Origin: Streptomyces profundus
Lineage (GTDB): Bacteria > Actinomycetota > Actinomycetes > Streptomycetales > Streptomycetaceae
Direction: 5' to 3'
NCBI RefSeq assembly: GCF_020740535.1
Contig: NZ_CP082362.1
Coordinates: 6,879,501 to 6,943,500, forward strand
Length of the DNA stretch: 64,000 nt
The position numbers were made by a program, and so were the translations under genes. This document shows, one piece after another, positions 16,112 to 25,121 of this stretch. How positions within the stretch are numbered: the first letter of the stretch is position 1; each line of letters begins with the position of its first letter. The notes below the pieces were generated by a model, which did not search any database, had not been told where the DNA came from, and was given only the letters and a program-made list of their open reading frames with translations.

Positions 16112-18028
16112 GTGACCCAACTCAGCCCGCTCCCCGGCGGCGCCGAAGAGAGCGCGCCGCTCACCGGGAGCACCCCCGACCCGATCGCCTCGGCGCCACG
16201 CCGTGCCAAGAGCGGTCTCCGAGCCCTGCTGCCGAGCTGGTCCACCCGGCTCGGAGTCGGACTCTTCCTGGTGTTCGGCATCGCCCTGTTCGGCATCGCC
16301 GGACCGCCGTTCTTCCCGAACCCCAACGCCATCAACCCCATCGGCCAGCAGCCGCCCAGCGGCGAGTACTGGCTGGGAACCACTCAGACCGGCCAGGATG
16401 TGCTGGCCCAACTGGCGCACTCCACCCGGGGATCGCTACAGATCGGCCTCCTGGTGGGCGTGCTGGCCACGCTGCTGTCCGCCCTCTTCGGCATCGTCGG
16501 CGGCTATGTCGGCGGCCTGGTGGACGAGGGGTTCTCCCTCTTCAGCAACGTGATGCTGGTGATCCCCGGGCTGCCCCTGGTGATCGTGATCGCCGGCTTC
16601 GTGCCGGCGGAGGACCGAGGCTGGTGGACCGTCGCGCTGGTGCTCGCGGTCACCGGATGGGCCGCCGCCGCCCGGGTGTTGCGCGCCCAGACGCTGTCGC
16701 TGCGCAACCGTGACTACGTGGCCGCGGCCCGGGTCGCCGGCGAGCGGCGCTGGCGGATCGTCTCCGTCGAGATCCTGCCGAACCTGCTGCCGCTGCTGGC
16801 CTCGCAGTTCGTCTTCGCGGTGATCGCGGCGATCCTGGCCGAGGCCGGCCTCTCCTTCCTCGGCCTCGGCGCCTCCAACAGCCACACGCTGGGCACCATG
16901 CTCTACTACGCCCAGAACGGCTTCGCGTTGCAGTACGAGGCGTGGTGGTGGTTCGTGCCGCCGGGTCTGCTGATCGCGCTGTTCGGCTGTGGTCTCGCGC
17001 TGATCAACTTCAGCATCGACGAGATCATCAACCCGAAGCTGCGGATCGCCCGCAGGGTCAAGGCGGTCGGCGACGTCGCGGAAGCGGTCGCCCGCCGGGA
17101 CGCCGAACCCGAGCCGGCGCCCGTGGAGCCGCACGGCGACCCGGTGTTGACCGTGCGCGGCCTCAACGTGGTCTACCAGTCCGACCCTCCGGTGCACGCG
17201 GTCAAGGACGTCTCGCTGACCCTGACCAGGGGCGAGATCCTGGGCCTGGCCGGCGAGTCGGGCTGTGGGAAGACCACCCTGGCCTATGCCGTCAACCGGC
17301 TGCACCGGCCGCCGGCCGAGGTCACGGAGGGCTCCGTCACCTTCCACGACAGGTCGGGGCAGGACATCGATCTCCTCGCCCTACAGAACGAGGAGCTGCG
17401 GGTCTTCCGTTGGTCCAAGCTCTCCATGGTGTTCCAGGGCGCGATGAACTCGCTCAACCCCGTGATCTCCATCCACGAGCAGCTGGACGACGTGCTCACC
17501 ACGCACCGTCCTGACATGTCCAAGGAGGCCAGGCGGGCCAGGTGCGCCGAGGTGCTCACCCTGGTCGGCGTCGATCCCCAGCGGCTCGACTCCTTCCCGC
17601 ACGAACTCTCCGGCGGGATGCGGCAGCGCGTCATGATCGCGATGGCGATGCTGCTCGACCCGCAGGTGATGATCATGGACGAACCCACCACCGCGCTGGA
17701 CGTGGTGGTACAGCGCGGCATCCTGCGGGAGATCATCAGGCTCCGTGACGAGCTGGGCTTCGCGGTCATCTTCATCACCCACGACCTGCCGTTGCTCCTC
17801 GAACTCACCGACCGCATCGCGGTGATGCGTGCCGGCGAGATCGTCGAGTACGGGCCGGCCGAGGAGATCTACGAGCGGCCACAGCACGCCTACACCCGTC
17901 AACTGCTCGAATCCTTCCCGAGCCTGACGGGCGAGCGGGGCTCCTTCATCCGCAGCGGCGCGTCCGCCCACCAGGAGGCCCCGGCGGCGGCGAGCGGCGA
18001 CGACGCGAACGAAAGGGCGCAGCCATGA
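16112..18028 (+). CDS. fused ABC importer permease-ATPase (DppC-DppD type), cluster A
   Basis: 638 residues joining two proteins that are normally separate. Residues about 1-320 are a DppC-type permease (WLGTTQTGQDVLAQL, LRAQTLSLRNRDYVAAARVAGE as coupling loop, FSIDEIINPKLR). After a short charged/proline linker, residues about 343-610 are an OppD/DppD ATPase. That part has Walker A AGESGCGKTT, the Q-loop FQGAMNSLNPV, signature LSGGMRQRV and Walker B VMIMDEPTTALD. GTG at 16112. In cluster B the same two parts are separate genes overlapping by ATGA, so the fusion looks like loss of one stop/start pair. The downstream OppF-type ATPase overlaps it by 4 bases and would complete the heterodimeric ATPase pair. 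Confidence 0.9.
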   Translation: MTQLSPLPGGAEESAPLTGSTPDPIASAPRRAKSGLRALLPSWSTRLGVGLFLVFGIALFGIAGPPFFPNPNAINPIGQQPPSGEYWLGTTQTGQDVLAQLAHSTRGSLQIGLLVGVLATLLSALFGIVGGYVGGLVDEGFSLFSNVMLVIPGLPLVIVIAGFVPAEDRGWWTVALVLAVTGWAAAARVLRAQTLSLRNRDYVAAARVAGERRWRIVSVEILPNLLPLLASQFVFAVIAAILAEAGLSFLGLGASNSHTLGTMLYYAQNGFALQYEAWWWFVPPGLLIALFGCGLALINFSIDEIINPKLRIARRVKAVGDVAEAVARRDAEPEPAPVEPHGDPVLTVRGLNVVYQSDPPVHAVKDVSLTLTRGEILGLAGESGCGKTTLAYAVNRLHRPPAEVTEGSVTFHDRSGQDIDLLALQNEELRVFRWSKLSMVFQGAMNSLNPVISIHEQLDDVLTTHRPDMSKEARRARCAEVLTLVGVDPQRLDSFPHELSGGMRQRVMIAMAMLLDPQVMIMDEPTTALDVVVQRGILREIIRLRDELGFAVIFITHDLPLLLELTDRIAVMRAGEIVEYGPAEEIYERPQHAYTRQLLESFPSLTGERGSFIRSGASAHQEAPAAASGDDANERAQP

Positions 18029-18951
18029 CCGCACTTGAGGTCCGCGACCTGGTCAAGGACTACCCGATCCGCTCAGGGCTGCGGCGGTCCACGCTGCGCG
18101 CGGTGAACCATGTCTCCTTCACCCTCACCCCGGGGCGCACCGTGGCCCTGGTGGGGGAGTCGGGCTCCGGCAAGTCGACGGTGGCCAAGACCATCGCCCG
18201 GTTGGAGCGGCCCACCGGCGGGCAGATCATCGCCACCCAGAACGACGGCACCCCCGTCCGGGACCGGGACTACCGCGACCATGTGCAGATGGTCTTCCAG
18301 GACCCGTTCGCCTCGCTGAACCCCTTCCACAGCATCGAGCACCATCTGGCCCGCCCGCTGCGGCTGCACGGCAAGGCCAAGGGGCAGGAGGAGACCAGGC
18401 GGCAGGTCGAGCAGCTGCTGGAACGTGTGAACCTGACGCCGGCGGCCGACATGGCGCCCCGCCGGCCGCACGAGCTGTCCGGTGGTCAACGTCAACGCGT
18501 CGCCATCGCGCGGGCGTTGGCCCCGGGGGCGCAGGTGGTGATCGCGGACGAGCCGGTGTCCATGCTGGACGTCTCGATCCGGCTCGGCGTGCTCAACCTG
18601 CTGGCCAGGCTCCAGCGGGAGGACAACCTGGCGGTGCTCTACATCACCCACGACCTGGCCACCGCCCGGCACTTCTCCGACGAGATCCTGGTGATGTACC
18701 GGGGGCGGGTGGTGGAGCGTGGGCCGTCGGACGAGGTCATCCTCAGTCCTCGGCACTCCTACACCAAGCTGTTGGCCAAGGCGGCGCCCAACCCCGACGA
18801 GCGCGGGCGTTCGCTGGCCGATTCGCCGGGTGCCATCACCAGTCAGGACCTCGGGCGTGGCTACGACCATGTCAGCGGCTCCTGGTACGAGTTCGACCGG
18901 CCGGTCTCCGTCCCGTCGCAGGGCGCCGGGCCGAGGGCCGAGCAGCCCTGA
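18025..18951 (+). CDS. ABC importer ATPase, OppF/DppF type, cluster A
   Basis: 308-residue cytoplasmic ATPase. Walker A is [10 protein letters not shown] (about residues 46-55), the Q-loop is VFQDPFASLNPFHS, the signature [14 protein letters not shown], Walker [13 protein letters not shown] and the H-loop YITHD. Its ATG overlaps the preceding stop (ATGA), so it is translationally coupled to the fused permease-ATPase. It should pair with the fused ATPase domain. A perfect 17-bp hairpin follows its stop, so the importer transcript probably ends here and the mannosidase is driven from its own promoter. Confidence 0.92.
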   Translation: MTALEVRDLVKDYPIRSGLRRSTLRAVNHVSFTLTPGRTVALVGESGSGKSTVAKTIARLERPTGGQIIATQNDGTPVRDRDYRDHVQMVFQDPFASLNPFHSIEHHLARPLRLHGKAKGQEETRRQVEQLLERVNLTPAADMAPRRPHELSGGQRQRVAIARALAPGAQVVIADEPVSMLDVSIRLGVLNLLARLQREDNLAVLYITHDLATARHFSDEILVMYRGRVVERGPSDEVILSPRHSYTKLLAKAAPNPDERGRSLADSPGAITSQDLGRGYDHVSGSWYEFDRPVSVPSQGAGPRAEQP

Positions 18952-18958
18952 CCCGCCC

Positions 18959-18997
18959 GGGCCGTCCCCGTCGCCGGCGCGGCGACGGGGACGGCCC
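18959..18997 (+). terminator. 17-bp perfect hairpin after the cluster A importer
   Basis: Left arm 18959-18975 starts GGGCCGTCCCCG; the right arm 18981-18997 is its exact complement, with a 5-base loop. It begins 8 bases past the OppF-type stop and separates the importer operon from the mannosidase promoter. Confidence 0.85.
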
Positions 18998-19152
18998 CGG
19001 CCGGGGCCCGCCACCTCCCGTGGCGGAGCCCGGAGTACCGCTCATTCCATGTATGTGACCTGGGTCACTCTTCCGGGTGGCGTCCTGGTGGGCGGCGCGC
19101 CCGTTACCTGCGACAAAACCCCAGGTGGGGCTCGCGAGAGGGAAGTTGTCTG

Positions 19153-19184
19153 TTGACTTACTTAATTCGGCGGAATAACAATCA
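19153..19184 (+). promoter_or_regulatory. promoter and operator of the beta-mannosidase
   Basis: -35 TTGACT (19153-19158) and -10 TAACAA (19176-19181), again 17 bp apart. The shared core TTAATTCGGCGG and the 3' flank TAACAATCA are identical to those at 13316; only four bases differ across some 33. The left arm of the inverted repeat is weaker here. This is strong evidence for one regulator, most simply the ROK protein, controlling both transcripts. Confidence 0.75.
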
Positions 19185-19222
19185 TCAGGTCGTAAGCCGG
19201 TAATCTCTGGGGAGTAATCACG

Positions 19223-21694
19223 ATGATCCGCCATGCCCTGCACGACGGTTGGCATCTCAAGGCGATCGCCGGTCCGGTGCCGGACCATATCGCCGGTCGC
19301 ACGGTGCCGGCCCAGGTGCCGGGCAGCGCGCACGTCGACCTGCTGACCGCGGGACTGATCGAGAACCCCTACCTCGACCGCGTCGAGGAGGAGCTGGTCT
19401 GGGCGCACCGGACCGACTGGCGCTACGCCACCACCGTGCGCGCCGAGGCGCCGGCCGCCGACGAGCGGGTCGACCTGGTCTTCGACGGCCTTGACACGGT
19501 GGCCACCATCGCCTGGGCCGGACACGAACTGGGCTCCACGGCCAACATGTTCCGCGGCTACCGCTTCGACGTGCGGGAACTGCTCGACGGCGGCCCCGCC
19601 GAACTCGTCGTCACCTTCCGCTCCGCCCTCGCCTACGCCGAGGAGGCCGAGCAGCGCCTCGGCCCGCGCCCGCACGTCTACCCGCACCCGTTCAACGCCG
19701 TCCGCAAGATGGCCTGTAGCTTCGGCTGGGACTGGGGCCCCGACCTCCAGACCGCCGGCATCTGGAAGCCGGTGCGCCTGGAGCGCTGGCGCACCGCCAG
19801 GCTGGCCCAGGTCCGCCCGCTGGTCACCGTCGACGAGCAGGGCCTCGGCCGGGTCGAGGTGCACGCCGACATCGAGCGCTCCGGCCTCGGCGCCCCGGCG
19901 GAGCTGACCCTGACCGCCACCGTCGCCGGCCGCACCGTCGACATCGCGGTGCCCGCCGACGCGACCACGGCGACGGCGACCGTCGAGGTGCCCGACGTCG
20001 CGCTCTGGTGGCCGGTCGGCTACGGCGAGCAGCCGCTGTACGACCTCGCCGTCACGCTGACCGCCGGGGACGAGGCGCTGGACTCCTACGAGCGCCGCGT
20101 CGGCTTCCGCACCATCACGCTGGACACCACCCCCGACGAGCAGGGCACCCCGTTCACCTTCGTGGTCAACGGCAAGCGGATCTTCGCCAAGGGCGCCAAC
20201 TGGATCCCGGACGACCACTTCCTCACCCGGATCACCCGCGAGCGCCTGGAGCGCCGGGTGGACCAGGCCGTGGACGCGCACATGAACATGCTGCGCATCT
20301 GGGGCGGCGGCATCTACGAGACCGAGGACTTCTACGACGTCTGCGACGAGCGCGGCGTCCTGGTCTGGCAGGACTTCCCGCTGGCCTGCTCCACCTACGC
20401 CGAGGAGCCGGAACTCTGGGACGAGTTCGAGGCCGAGGCCAGGGAGAACGTCGCCCGGCTCACCCCGCACGCCTCGCTGGCCGTGTGGAACGGCGGCAAC
20501 GAGAACCTCTGGGGCTACATGGACTGGGGGTGGCAGGAGGAGCTCAAGGGCCGCACGTGGGGCCTGGGCTACTACAACGACCTCTTCCCCCGGGTGCTCG
20601 CCGAACTCGACCCCACCCGCGCCTACTCCGCCGGCAGTCCGACGAGCCCCGGCCACGCGCCGACCGAGCTGCACCCCAACGACCAGGACCACGGCACCCG
20701 CCACGAGTGGGAGGTGTGGAACCGCCTGGACTACACCACCTACCGCGACCACACCCCCAGGTTCTGCTCCGAGTTCGGCTTCCAGGGGCCGCCCACCTGG
20801 GCCACCCTCACCGACTGGATCACCGACCAGCCGCTCACCGCCACCTCGCCCGGGTTCCTGCTCCACCAGAAGGCCGAGGACGGCAACGGCAAGCTGGAGC
20901 GGGGCGTGGCCCCGCACCTGCCGGCTACCGAGAGCTTCGAGGACTGGCACTGGGCCACCTCCCTCAACCAGGCCCGTGCGGTGGCCTTCGGCATCGAGCA
21001 CTTCCGCTCCCACTGGCCGCGCACCGCCGGCTCGCTGGTCTGGCAGCTCAACGACTGCTGGCCCGTCACCTCCTGGGCGGCCGTGGACGGCGACGAGCGC
21101 GTCAAGCCGCTCTGGTACGGCCTCAGGAACGCCTACGCGCCGAGGCTGCTCACCGTCCAACCGCGCGGCGAGCGCACCGTGTTGGTCGCCGTGAACGACA
21201 CCGACGAGCAGTGGGGCGGCGAACTCGCCCTGACGCGCGTCTCGTTCGACGGGGAGGTGCGGGAGGCCGCTACCATTCCCCTCGGCGTGGCCGCCCGCTC
21301 GACCGCCGAGATCGACCTGGCCGACGCCTTGCTGAAGCCCGCTGACGCACGACGGGAGGTTCTGGTGGCGAGCGCCGAGGAGATCCGGTCCTTCCACCTG
21401 TTCGAGGAGGACCGCGACCTGGCCTACGACCCCACGGCGCTCAGCGCCGCCGTGACCACCGCGCCCGGTGGCTACCGGGTCGAGGTACGGGCGGGGTCCT
21501 TCGCCAGGGACGTCACCCTGCTCGCCGACCGGGTCGCCCCCGACGCCGTGGTGGACGACGCGCTGGTCACGCTGCTCGCCGGCGAGTCGCACACCTTCAC
21601 GGTGCGCACCAACGCCGATATCGATCCCGCCGAGTTGACGGGGCCGCTGGTGCTGCGCAGCGTCAACTCCCTGCACACGGCGGTGCAGGGCTGA
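19223..21694 (+). CDS. beta-mannosidase, glycoside hydrolase family 2
   Basis: 823-residue cytoplasmic GH2 enzyme without signal peptide, starting at the ATG at 19223 after GGGGAG. N-terminal sugar-binding and immunoglobulin-like domains lead to the catalytic barrel. The acid/base glutamate is E427 in WNGGNENLWG and the nucleophile is E517 in FCSEFGFQG, the arrangement seen in beta-mannosidases; FAKGANWIPDD and WQLNDCWP are further family marks. Together with the importer it should hydrolyse imported beta-mannosides. It has its own promoter/operator. Its TGA is followed directly, in the same frame, by the GTG of the HTH-less LacI-type protein. Confidence 0.92.
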   Translation: MIRHALHDGWHLKAIAGPVPDHIAGRTVPAQVPGSAHVDLLTAGLIENPYLDRVEEELVWAHRTDWRYATTVRAEAPAADERVDLVFDGLDTVATIAWAGHELGSTANMFRGYRFDVRELLDGGPAELVVTFRSALAYAEEAEQRLGPRPHVYPHPFNAVRKMACSFGWDWGPDLQTAGIWKPVRLERWRTARLAQVRPLVTVDEQGLGRVEVHADIERSGLGAPAELTLTATVAGRTVDIAVPADATTATATVEVPDVALWWPVGYGEQPLYDLAVTLTAGDEALDSYERRVGFRTITLDTTPDEQGTPFTFVVNGKRIFAKGANWIPDDHFLTRITRERLERRVDQAVDAHMNMLRIWGGGIYETEDFYDVCDERGVLVWQDFPLACSTYAEEPELWDEFEAEARENVARLTPHASLAVWNGGNENLWGYMDWGWQEELKGRTWGLGYYNDLFPRVLAELDPTRAYSAGSPTSPGHAPTELHPNDQDHGTRHEWEVWNRLDYTTYRDHTPRFCSEFGFQGPPTWATLTDWITDQPLTATSPGFLLHQKAEDGNGKLERGVAPHLPATESFEDWHWATSLNQARAVAFGIEHFRSHWPRTAGSLVWQLNDCWPVTSWAAVDGDERVKPLWYGLRNAYAPRLLTVQPRGERTVLVAVNDTDEQWGGELALTRVSFDGEVREAATIPLGVAARSTAEIDLADALLKPADARREVLVASAEEIRSFHLFEEDRDLAYDPTALSAAVTTAPGGYRVEVRAGSFARDVTLLADRVAPDAVVDDALVTLLAGESHTFTVRTNADIDPAELTGPLVLRSVNSLHTAVQG

Positions 21695-22537
21695 GTGGGC
21701 CGGTCAGAGGCCGTCGGCCTGGTCCTGGCCAGGCCGGCGAGACTGCTCGGGGTCGAGCCGTTCTTCATGGAGTTCATCGCCGGCATCGAGGAGACGCTGG
21801 CGGAGCGTCGCCTCTCGGTGCTGCTCCATGTCGTCGCCACCCATGACGAGGAGATCGCCACCCACCAGCGGTGGGCGGCGCGCGATCTCGTCGAGGCGGT
21901 CGTCGTGGTCAACCTGACCGTCGGCGACCGGCGCCCCGACGTGCTCGCCGGGCTCGGGCTGCCCGCCATCATGGCGGGCGCCTGGGACGGCGGCCCCGAC
22001 ACCCCCGCCGTGGTCACCGACAGCACCGGGGCGGTGCGGGAGGCCCTCGCGCGGCTGCTGGAGCTCGGCCACCGGCGGATCGCCCGGGTCACCGGGCCGA
22101 GCGCCCTGGTCCACACCAGGGCGCGCACGGCGGCGCTGACCGACGGCTGCCGGGCGGCGGGCATCGAGCCGGTGCTCCTGGAGGGCGACTACTCGGCCGA
22201 GGCCGGCGCCGAACTGACCGAGCAGCTGCTGCGGCGCCAGGAGCGGCCGACGGCCATCATCTACGACAACGACGTGATGGCCGTCGCCGGCCTCGGCGCC
22301 GCCAAGGCGGCCGGGATCGAAGTCCCCACGCGGCTTTCGCTGTTGGCCTGGGACGACTCCACGATGTGCCGGCTGGCCTCGCCCGCGCTCTCCACCATGA
22401 GTGTGGACGTGCACCAGTTCGGCGTCGCGGTGGCCGAGTCGGTGCTGGAGCTGATCGACGGCCGTCCGGTGACGCCCAGATGGTCCCCCGCGGCCCGCTT
22501 CGTCCCCCGCGGCACCACGGCGCCGGTCACGGGCTGA
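21695..22537 (+). CDS. LacI/periplasmic-binding-like sensor domain protein lacking HTH
   Basis: 280 residues matching only the effector-binding core of LacI/GalR regulators: VGLVLARPARLLGVEPFFMEFIAGIEETL at the start, ELGHRRIARVTGP in the middle, PTAIIYDNDVMAVAGLGAAKAAGIEVP and LSLLAWDDSTMCRLASPALSTMSVDVHQFG. The usual 50-60-residue helix-turn-helix and hinge at the N-terminus are absent, and no ORF for them lies upstream because that DNA encodes the mannosidase. The GTG follows the mannosidase TGA with no gap and in the same reading frame; GCAGGG is a weak ribosome site. It may be a sugar sensor without DNA binding, a remnant, or the tail of a readthrough fusion. Confidence 0.82.
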   Translation: MGRSEAVGLVLARPARLLGVEPFFMEFIAGIEETLAERRLSVLLHVVATHDEEIATHQRWAARDLVEAVVVVNLTVGDRRPDVLAGLGLPAIMAGAWDGGPDTPAVVTDSTGAVREALARLLELGHRRIARVTGPSALVHTRARTAALTDGCRAAGIEPVLLEGDYSAEAGAELTEQLLRRQERPTAIIYDNDVMAVAGLGAAKAAGIEVPTRLSLLAWDDSTMCRLASPALSTMSVDVHQFGVAVAESVLELIDGRPVTPRWSPAARFVPRGTTAPVTG

Positions 22538-22575
22538 GCCCGGCGTTGTCAGTGGTGCCTGCGAGACTGCCAGGC

Positions 22576-23166
22576 ATGAACGAGAGCAAGGCCAAGGCCG
22601 ATCTTCAGCGCTATCTCCAGGGCGCCCGTGATGCCCTGGTGTGGAAGCTCGAAGGTCTCGGCGAGTACGACGCCAGGCGGCCCCACACGGCCACCGGCAC
22701 CAACCTGCTGGGGCTTCTCAAGCACGCCGCCGGCGTCGAACTCGACTACTTCGGACAGGTCTTCGGGCGCCCCTGCCCGGACGCGCCGCCCTGGGTGGGG
22801 ACGGAGGGCGAGCCCAACCACGACATGTGGGCCGGAGCCGACGAGTCGCGCGCGGACATCCTGGCCCTCGCCCGCACGGCCTGGGCACACGCGGACGCCA
22901 CCATCGCCGCCCTGCCGCTGGACGCGGTGGGCCGGGTGCCCTGGTGGGCCGAGGAGCGGGCCGAGGTCACGCTCCACCAGATCCTGGTCCATGTGATAGC
23001 CGACCTCCAACGGCACGCCGGGCACGCGGACATCCTCCGCGAGGAGACCGACGGCGCGGCCGGCCTCATCGCCGGCAACGAGAACCTGCCCTCGGGCGAC
23101 GCGGCCTGGTGGGCCGCCTACCGGGAGCGGTTGGAGCGCACCGCCAGGGAGGCCGAGGGCCGCTGA
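22576..23166 (+). CDS. DinB-family protein (DUF664-like)
   Basis: 196-residue four-helix-bundle protein of the DinB/YfiT superfamily, starting at the ATG at 22576. The metal-site histidines expected of the family are in LLKHAAGVELDYF and in TLHQILVHVIADLQRHAGHADIL. Family members include thiol-dependent S-transferases using bacillithiol or mycothiol, and many without known activity; mycothiol use would be natural in an actinobacterium (inference). It is 38 bases downstream of cluster A but has no evident link to it, and ends three bases before the convergent MFS gene. Confidence 0.8.
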   Translation: MNESKAKADLQRYLQGARDALVWKLEGLGEYDARRPHTATGTNLLGLLKHAAGVELDYFGQVFGRPCPDAPPWVGTEGEPNHDMWAGADESRADILALARTAWAHADATIAALPLDAVGRVPWWAEERAEVTLHQILVHVIADLQRHAGHADILREETDGAAGLIAGNENLPSGDAAWWAAYRERLERTAREAEGR

Positions 23167-23169
23167 GCC

Positions 23170-24573
23170 TCAGGGCTGCCCCTCGGCGGGGAGCCGGGCG
23201 CAGGCGCGCGCCGTGGTGCGGCGGGCGCGGGCCCCGGTGGTGAGCGCGCCCAGCAGCAGCACCAGCCCGCCGCAGCAGGCGATCACCCACCAGCCCGCCG
23301 TCCGCGAGCCCGCGGCCAGCACGGTGCCCACCACCGCCACGCCCAGCGCCGACCCCACCTGCCGGCCGGTCGACGCGATGCCGGCGGCGACCCCGGCCTG
23401 CGACCTGGGCATCCCGGTCACCGCCGTGTGGGTGATGGGGGCGTTCACCAGGCCGAAGCCCACCCCGAAGATCACATAGCCGGTGAACAGCAGTGCCAGC
23501 GAGGTGTCGGCGTCGATATCGGAGAGCAGCACCCCGCTGGTGGCGATCGCCAGCCCGGCCACCACCAGGGGCCCGCGAGGGCCGATCAGCCCGATCAGCT
23601 GCCCTGACAGCGGCGAGAAGACCAGCGTGGTGCCGGCCATCGGCAGCAGACAGAGGCCGGCCTCCAGGGGCGAGAGCCCCCGTTCGTCCTGGAGATAGAG
23701 CGTGTTGAGAAAGAGGAAGCCGGCCAACGCGGCGAACGCGGCGATGGCGATCACAAACGCCCCGCTGAACGGGACGCCGCGGAAGAAGTCCAGCTCCACC
23801 AGCGGCTCCCGACGGCGCGGCTCGTACCACATCAGCCCGGCCAGCGCGGCGACCGCGACGGCCAGCCCACCGATCAGCAGCGGCGATGTCCAGCCGTTCC
23901 TGCCACCCTCGATGATGCCGAACGTCAGCGAGCCGAGGAGAGTGATGACGAGCAGCTGTCCCACCGGATCGAGCCGCCTGGGGCGCGGCGCGCGCGACTC
24001 GGGGACGTAGCGGGTCGTCAGGATGAGCGCGGCCAGCCCGATCGGCAGGTTGAGCCAGAAGATCGCCCGCCACCCGAAGGAGTGCACCAGCGCCCCGCCC
24101 ACGATCGGCCCGATCGCCATCGAGATGCCCACCACCCCGCCCCAGGCACCGATCGCCCTCGCCAGCTCCCGCCGGTCGGTGAAGGTGTTGGTGATGATCG
24201 ACATCGCCACCGGATTGAGCATCGAGCCGCCGATCGCCTGCGCCGCCCGGAACGCGATCAGCCAGCCGAGCCCGGGGGCCAGCGCGCACAGCACCGAACC
24301 ACTGGTGAAGATCACCAGCCCCACCCGGAACACCCGGCGCCGCCCCACCCGGTCCGCCATCGAGCCGGAGAGCATCAGGAAGGAGGCCAGCACCACGGTG
24401 TAGACGTCGATCGTCCACTGCAGCCCCGAGACATCGGCGTCCAACTCGCGCCCCAGCTCGGGCAGGGCCACATTGAGCGCCGTCACATCCAGGCTGACGA
24501 TGAGCAGGCTCATGCAGCAGATGGCGAGGATCAGCAGACGGCGACGGCGGGGGAGGGGCTCGTTCTCTGCCAC
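23170..24573 (-). CDS. MFS drug exporter, DHA2 (EmrB/QacA) family
   Basis: 467-residue membrane protein with about 14 predicted helices. Helix 1 carries LLIVSLDVTALNVALPELGRELD, the DHA2 signature. Motif A is GSMADRVGRRRVFRVG, the antiporter motif C region is GVVGISMAIGPIVGGALV, and NLPIGL follows helix 6. ATG at 24573. Such proteins export drugs or secondary metabolites by proton antiport. No TetR or MarR regulator is adjacent, so the substrate and control are unknown. Confidence 0.9.
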   Translation of the reverse strand: MAENEPLPRRRRLLILAICCMSLLIVSLDVTALNVALPELGRELDADVSGLQWTIDVYTVVLASFLMLSGSMADRVGRRRVFRVGLVIFTSGSVLCALAPGLGWLIAFRAAQAIGGSMLNPVAMSIITNTFTDRRELARAIGAWGGVVGISMAIGPIVGGALVHSFGWRAIFWLNLPIGLAALILTTRYVPESRAPRPRRLDPVGQLLVITLLGSLTFGIIEGGRNGWTSPLLIGGLAVAVAALAGLMWYEPRRREPLVELDFFRGVPFSGAFVIAIAAFAALAGFLFLNTLYLQDERGLSPLEAGLCLLPMAGTTLVFSPLSGQLIGLIGPRGPLVVAGLAIATSGVLLSDIDADTSLALLFTGYVIFGVGFGLVNAPITHTAVTGMPRSQAGVAAGIASTGRQVGSALGVAVVGTVLAAGSRTAGWWVIACCGGLVLLLGALTTGARARRTTARACARLPAEGQP

Positions 24574-24733
24574 GATCGCTCAGGGTAGCGTGTCCGTCGC
24601 TTTCGGTCGACGAGTCCCCCGTCGTCGCGCTTCGCCCGGCTCGGCGGGGAATAGCTGGATGGTGGGCCGCGTTCGTCCCAGGGACCTCCCCGGGGGCCGA
24701 CGCCGCCCACCCGCCACACAGCAAGGAGGGCAC

Positions 24734-25102
24734 GTGTCCGACACCTCACCCGCCACCCATGTCATCGCCTACCGCGCCGCCGAGCAACTGCTCGACGCGA
24801 ACGACCCGCGCGGCGCGCTCAAGCTGCTCGACCCGCTGATCAGCGCCTATCCGGAGAACACCTCGGCCCGGCTGCTGCGCGCCCGCGCCTTCTTTCTCGG
24901 CGCCCAACTGCGCAGCGCCGAGCTGGAGTTCCAGCTGATCCTGGAGCGCGAGCCGGACAACGCCTACGCCCACTTCGCGCTGGCGCGCACGCTCCAGCGT
25001 GCGGCGCGCGGGGACGAGGCGCTGCGCCACTTCCGGCTGGCCGCCGCGCTCGACCCCAAGCCGGACTACCTGGCCGCCGCCCGTTTTGGTGAGGAGCACT
25101 GA
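24734..25102 (+). CDS. small tetratricopeptide-repeat protein
   Basis: 122-residue soluble protein from a GTG at 24734 with AAGGAGG upstream. It contains about three TPR-like helical pairs: AAEQLLDANDPRGALKLLDPLISAYPENTSARLLRARAFFLGAQLRSAELEFQLILEREPDNAYAHFALARTLQRAARGDEALRHFRLAAALDPK is the span, with the typical A-x(3)-A and P-E/D-N turns. Such proteins scaffold others; no partner is indicated. It precedes the nucleotidyltransferase by 19 bases, which may form a two-gene operon. Confidence 0.85.
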   Translation: MSDTSPATHVIAYRAAEQLLDANDPRGALKLLDPLISAYPENTSARLLRARAFFLGAQLRSAELEFQLILEREPDNAYAHFALARTLQRAARGDEALRHFRLAAALDPKPDYLAAARFGEEH

Positions 25103-25121
25103 ACTCCCGCACCATGGAGGC

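Noticed and set aside
18872..21676. 934-codon open frame antisense to the mannosidase
   Set aside because: Composition is Gly/Val/Arg/His-rich without domains, and it mirrors the codon bias of the well-supported GH2 gene on the other strand.
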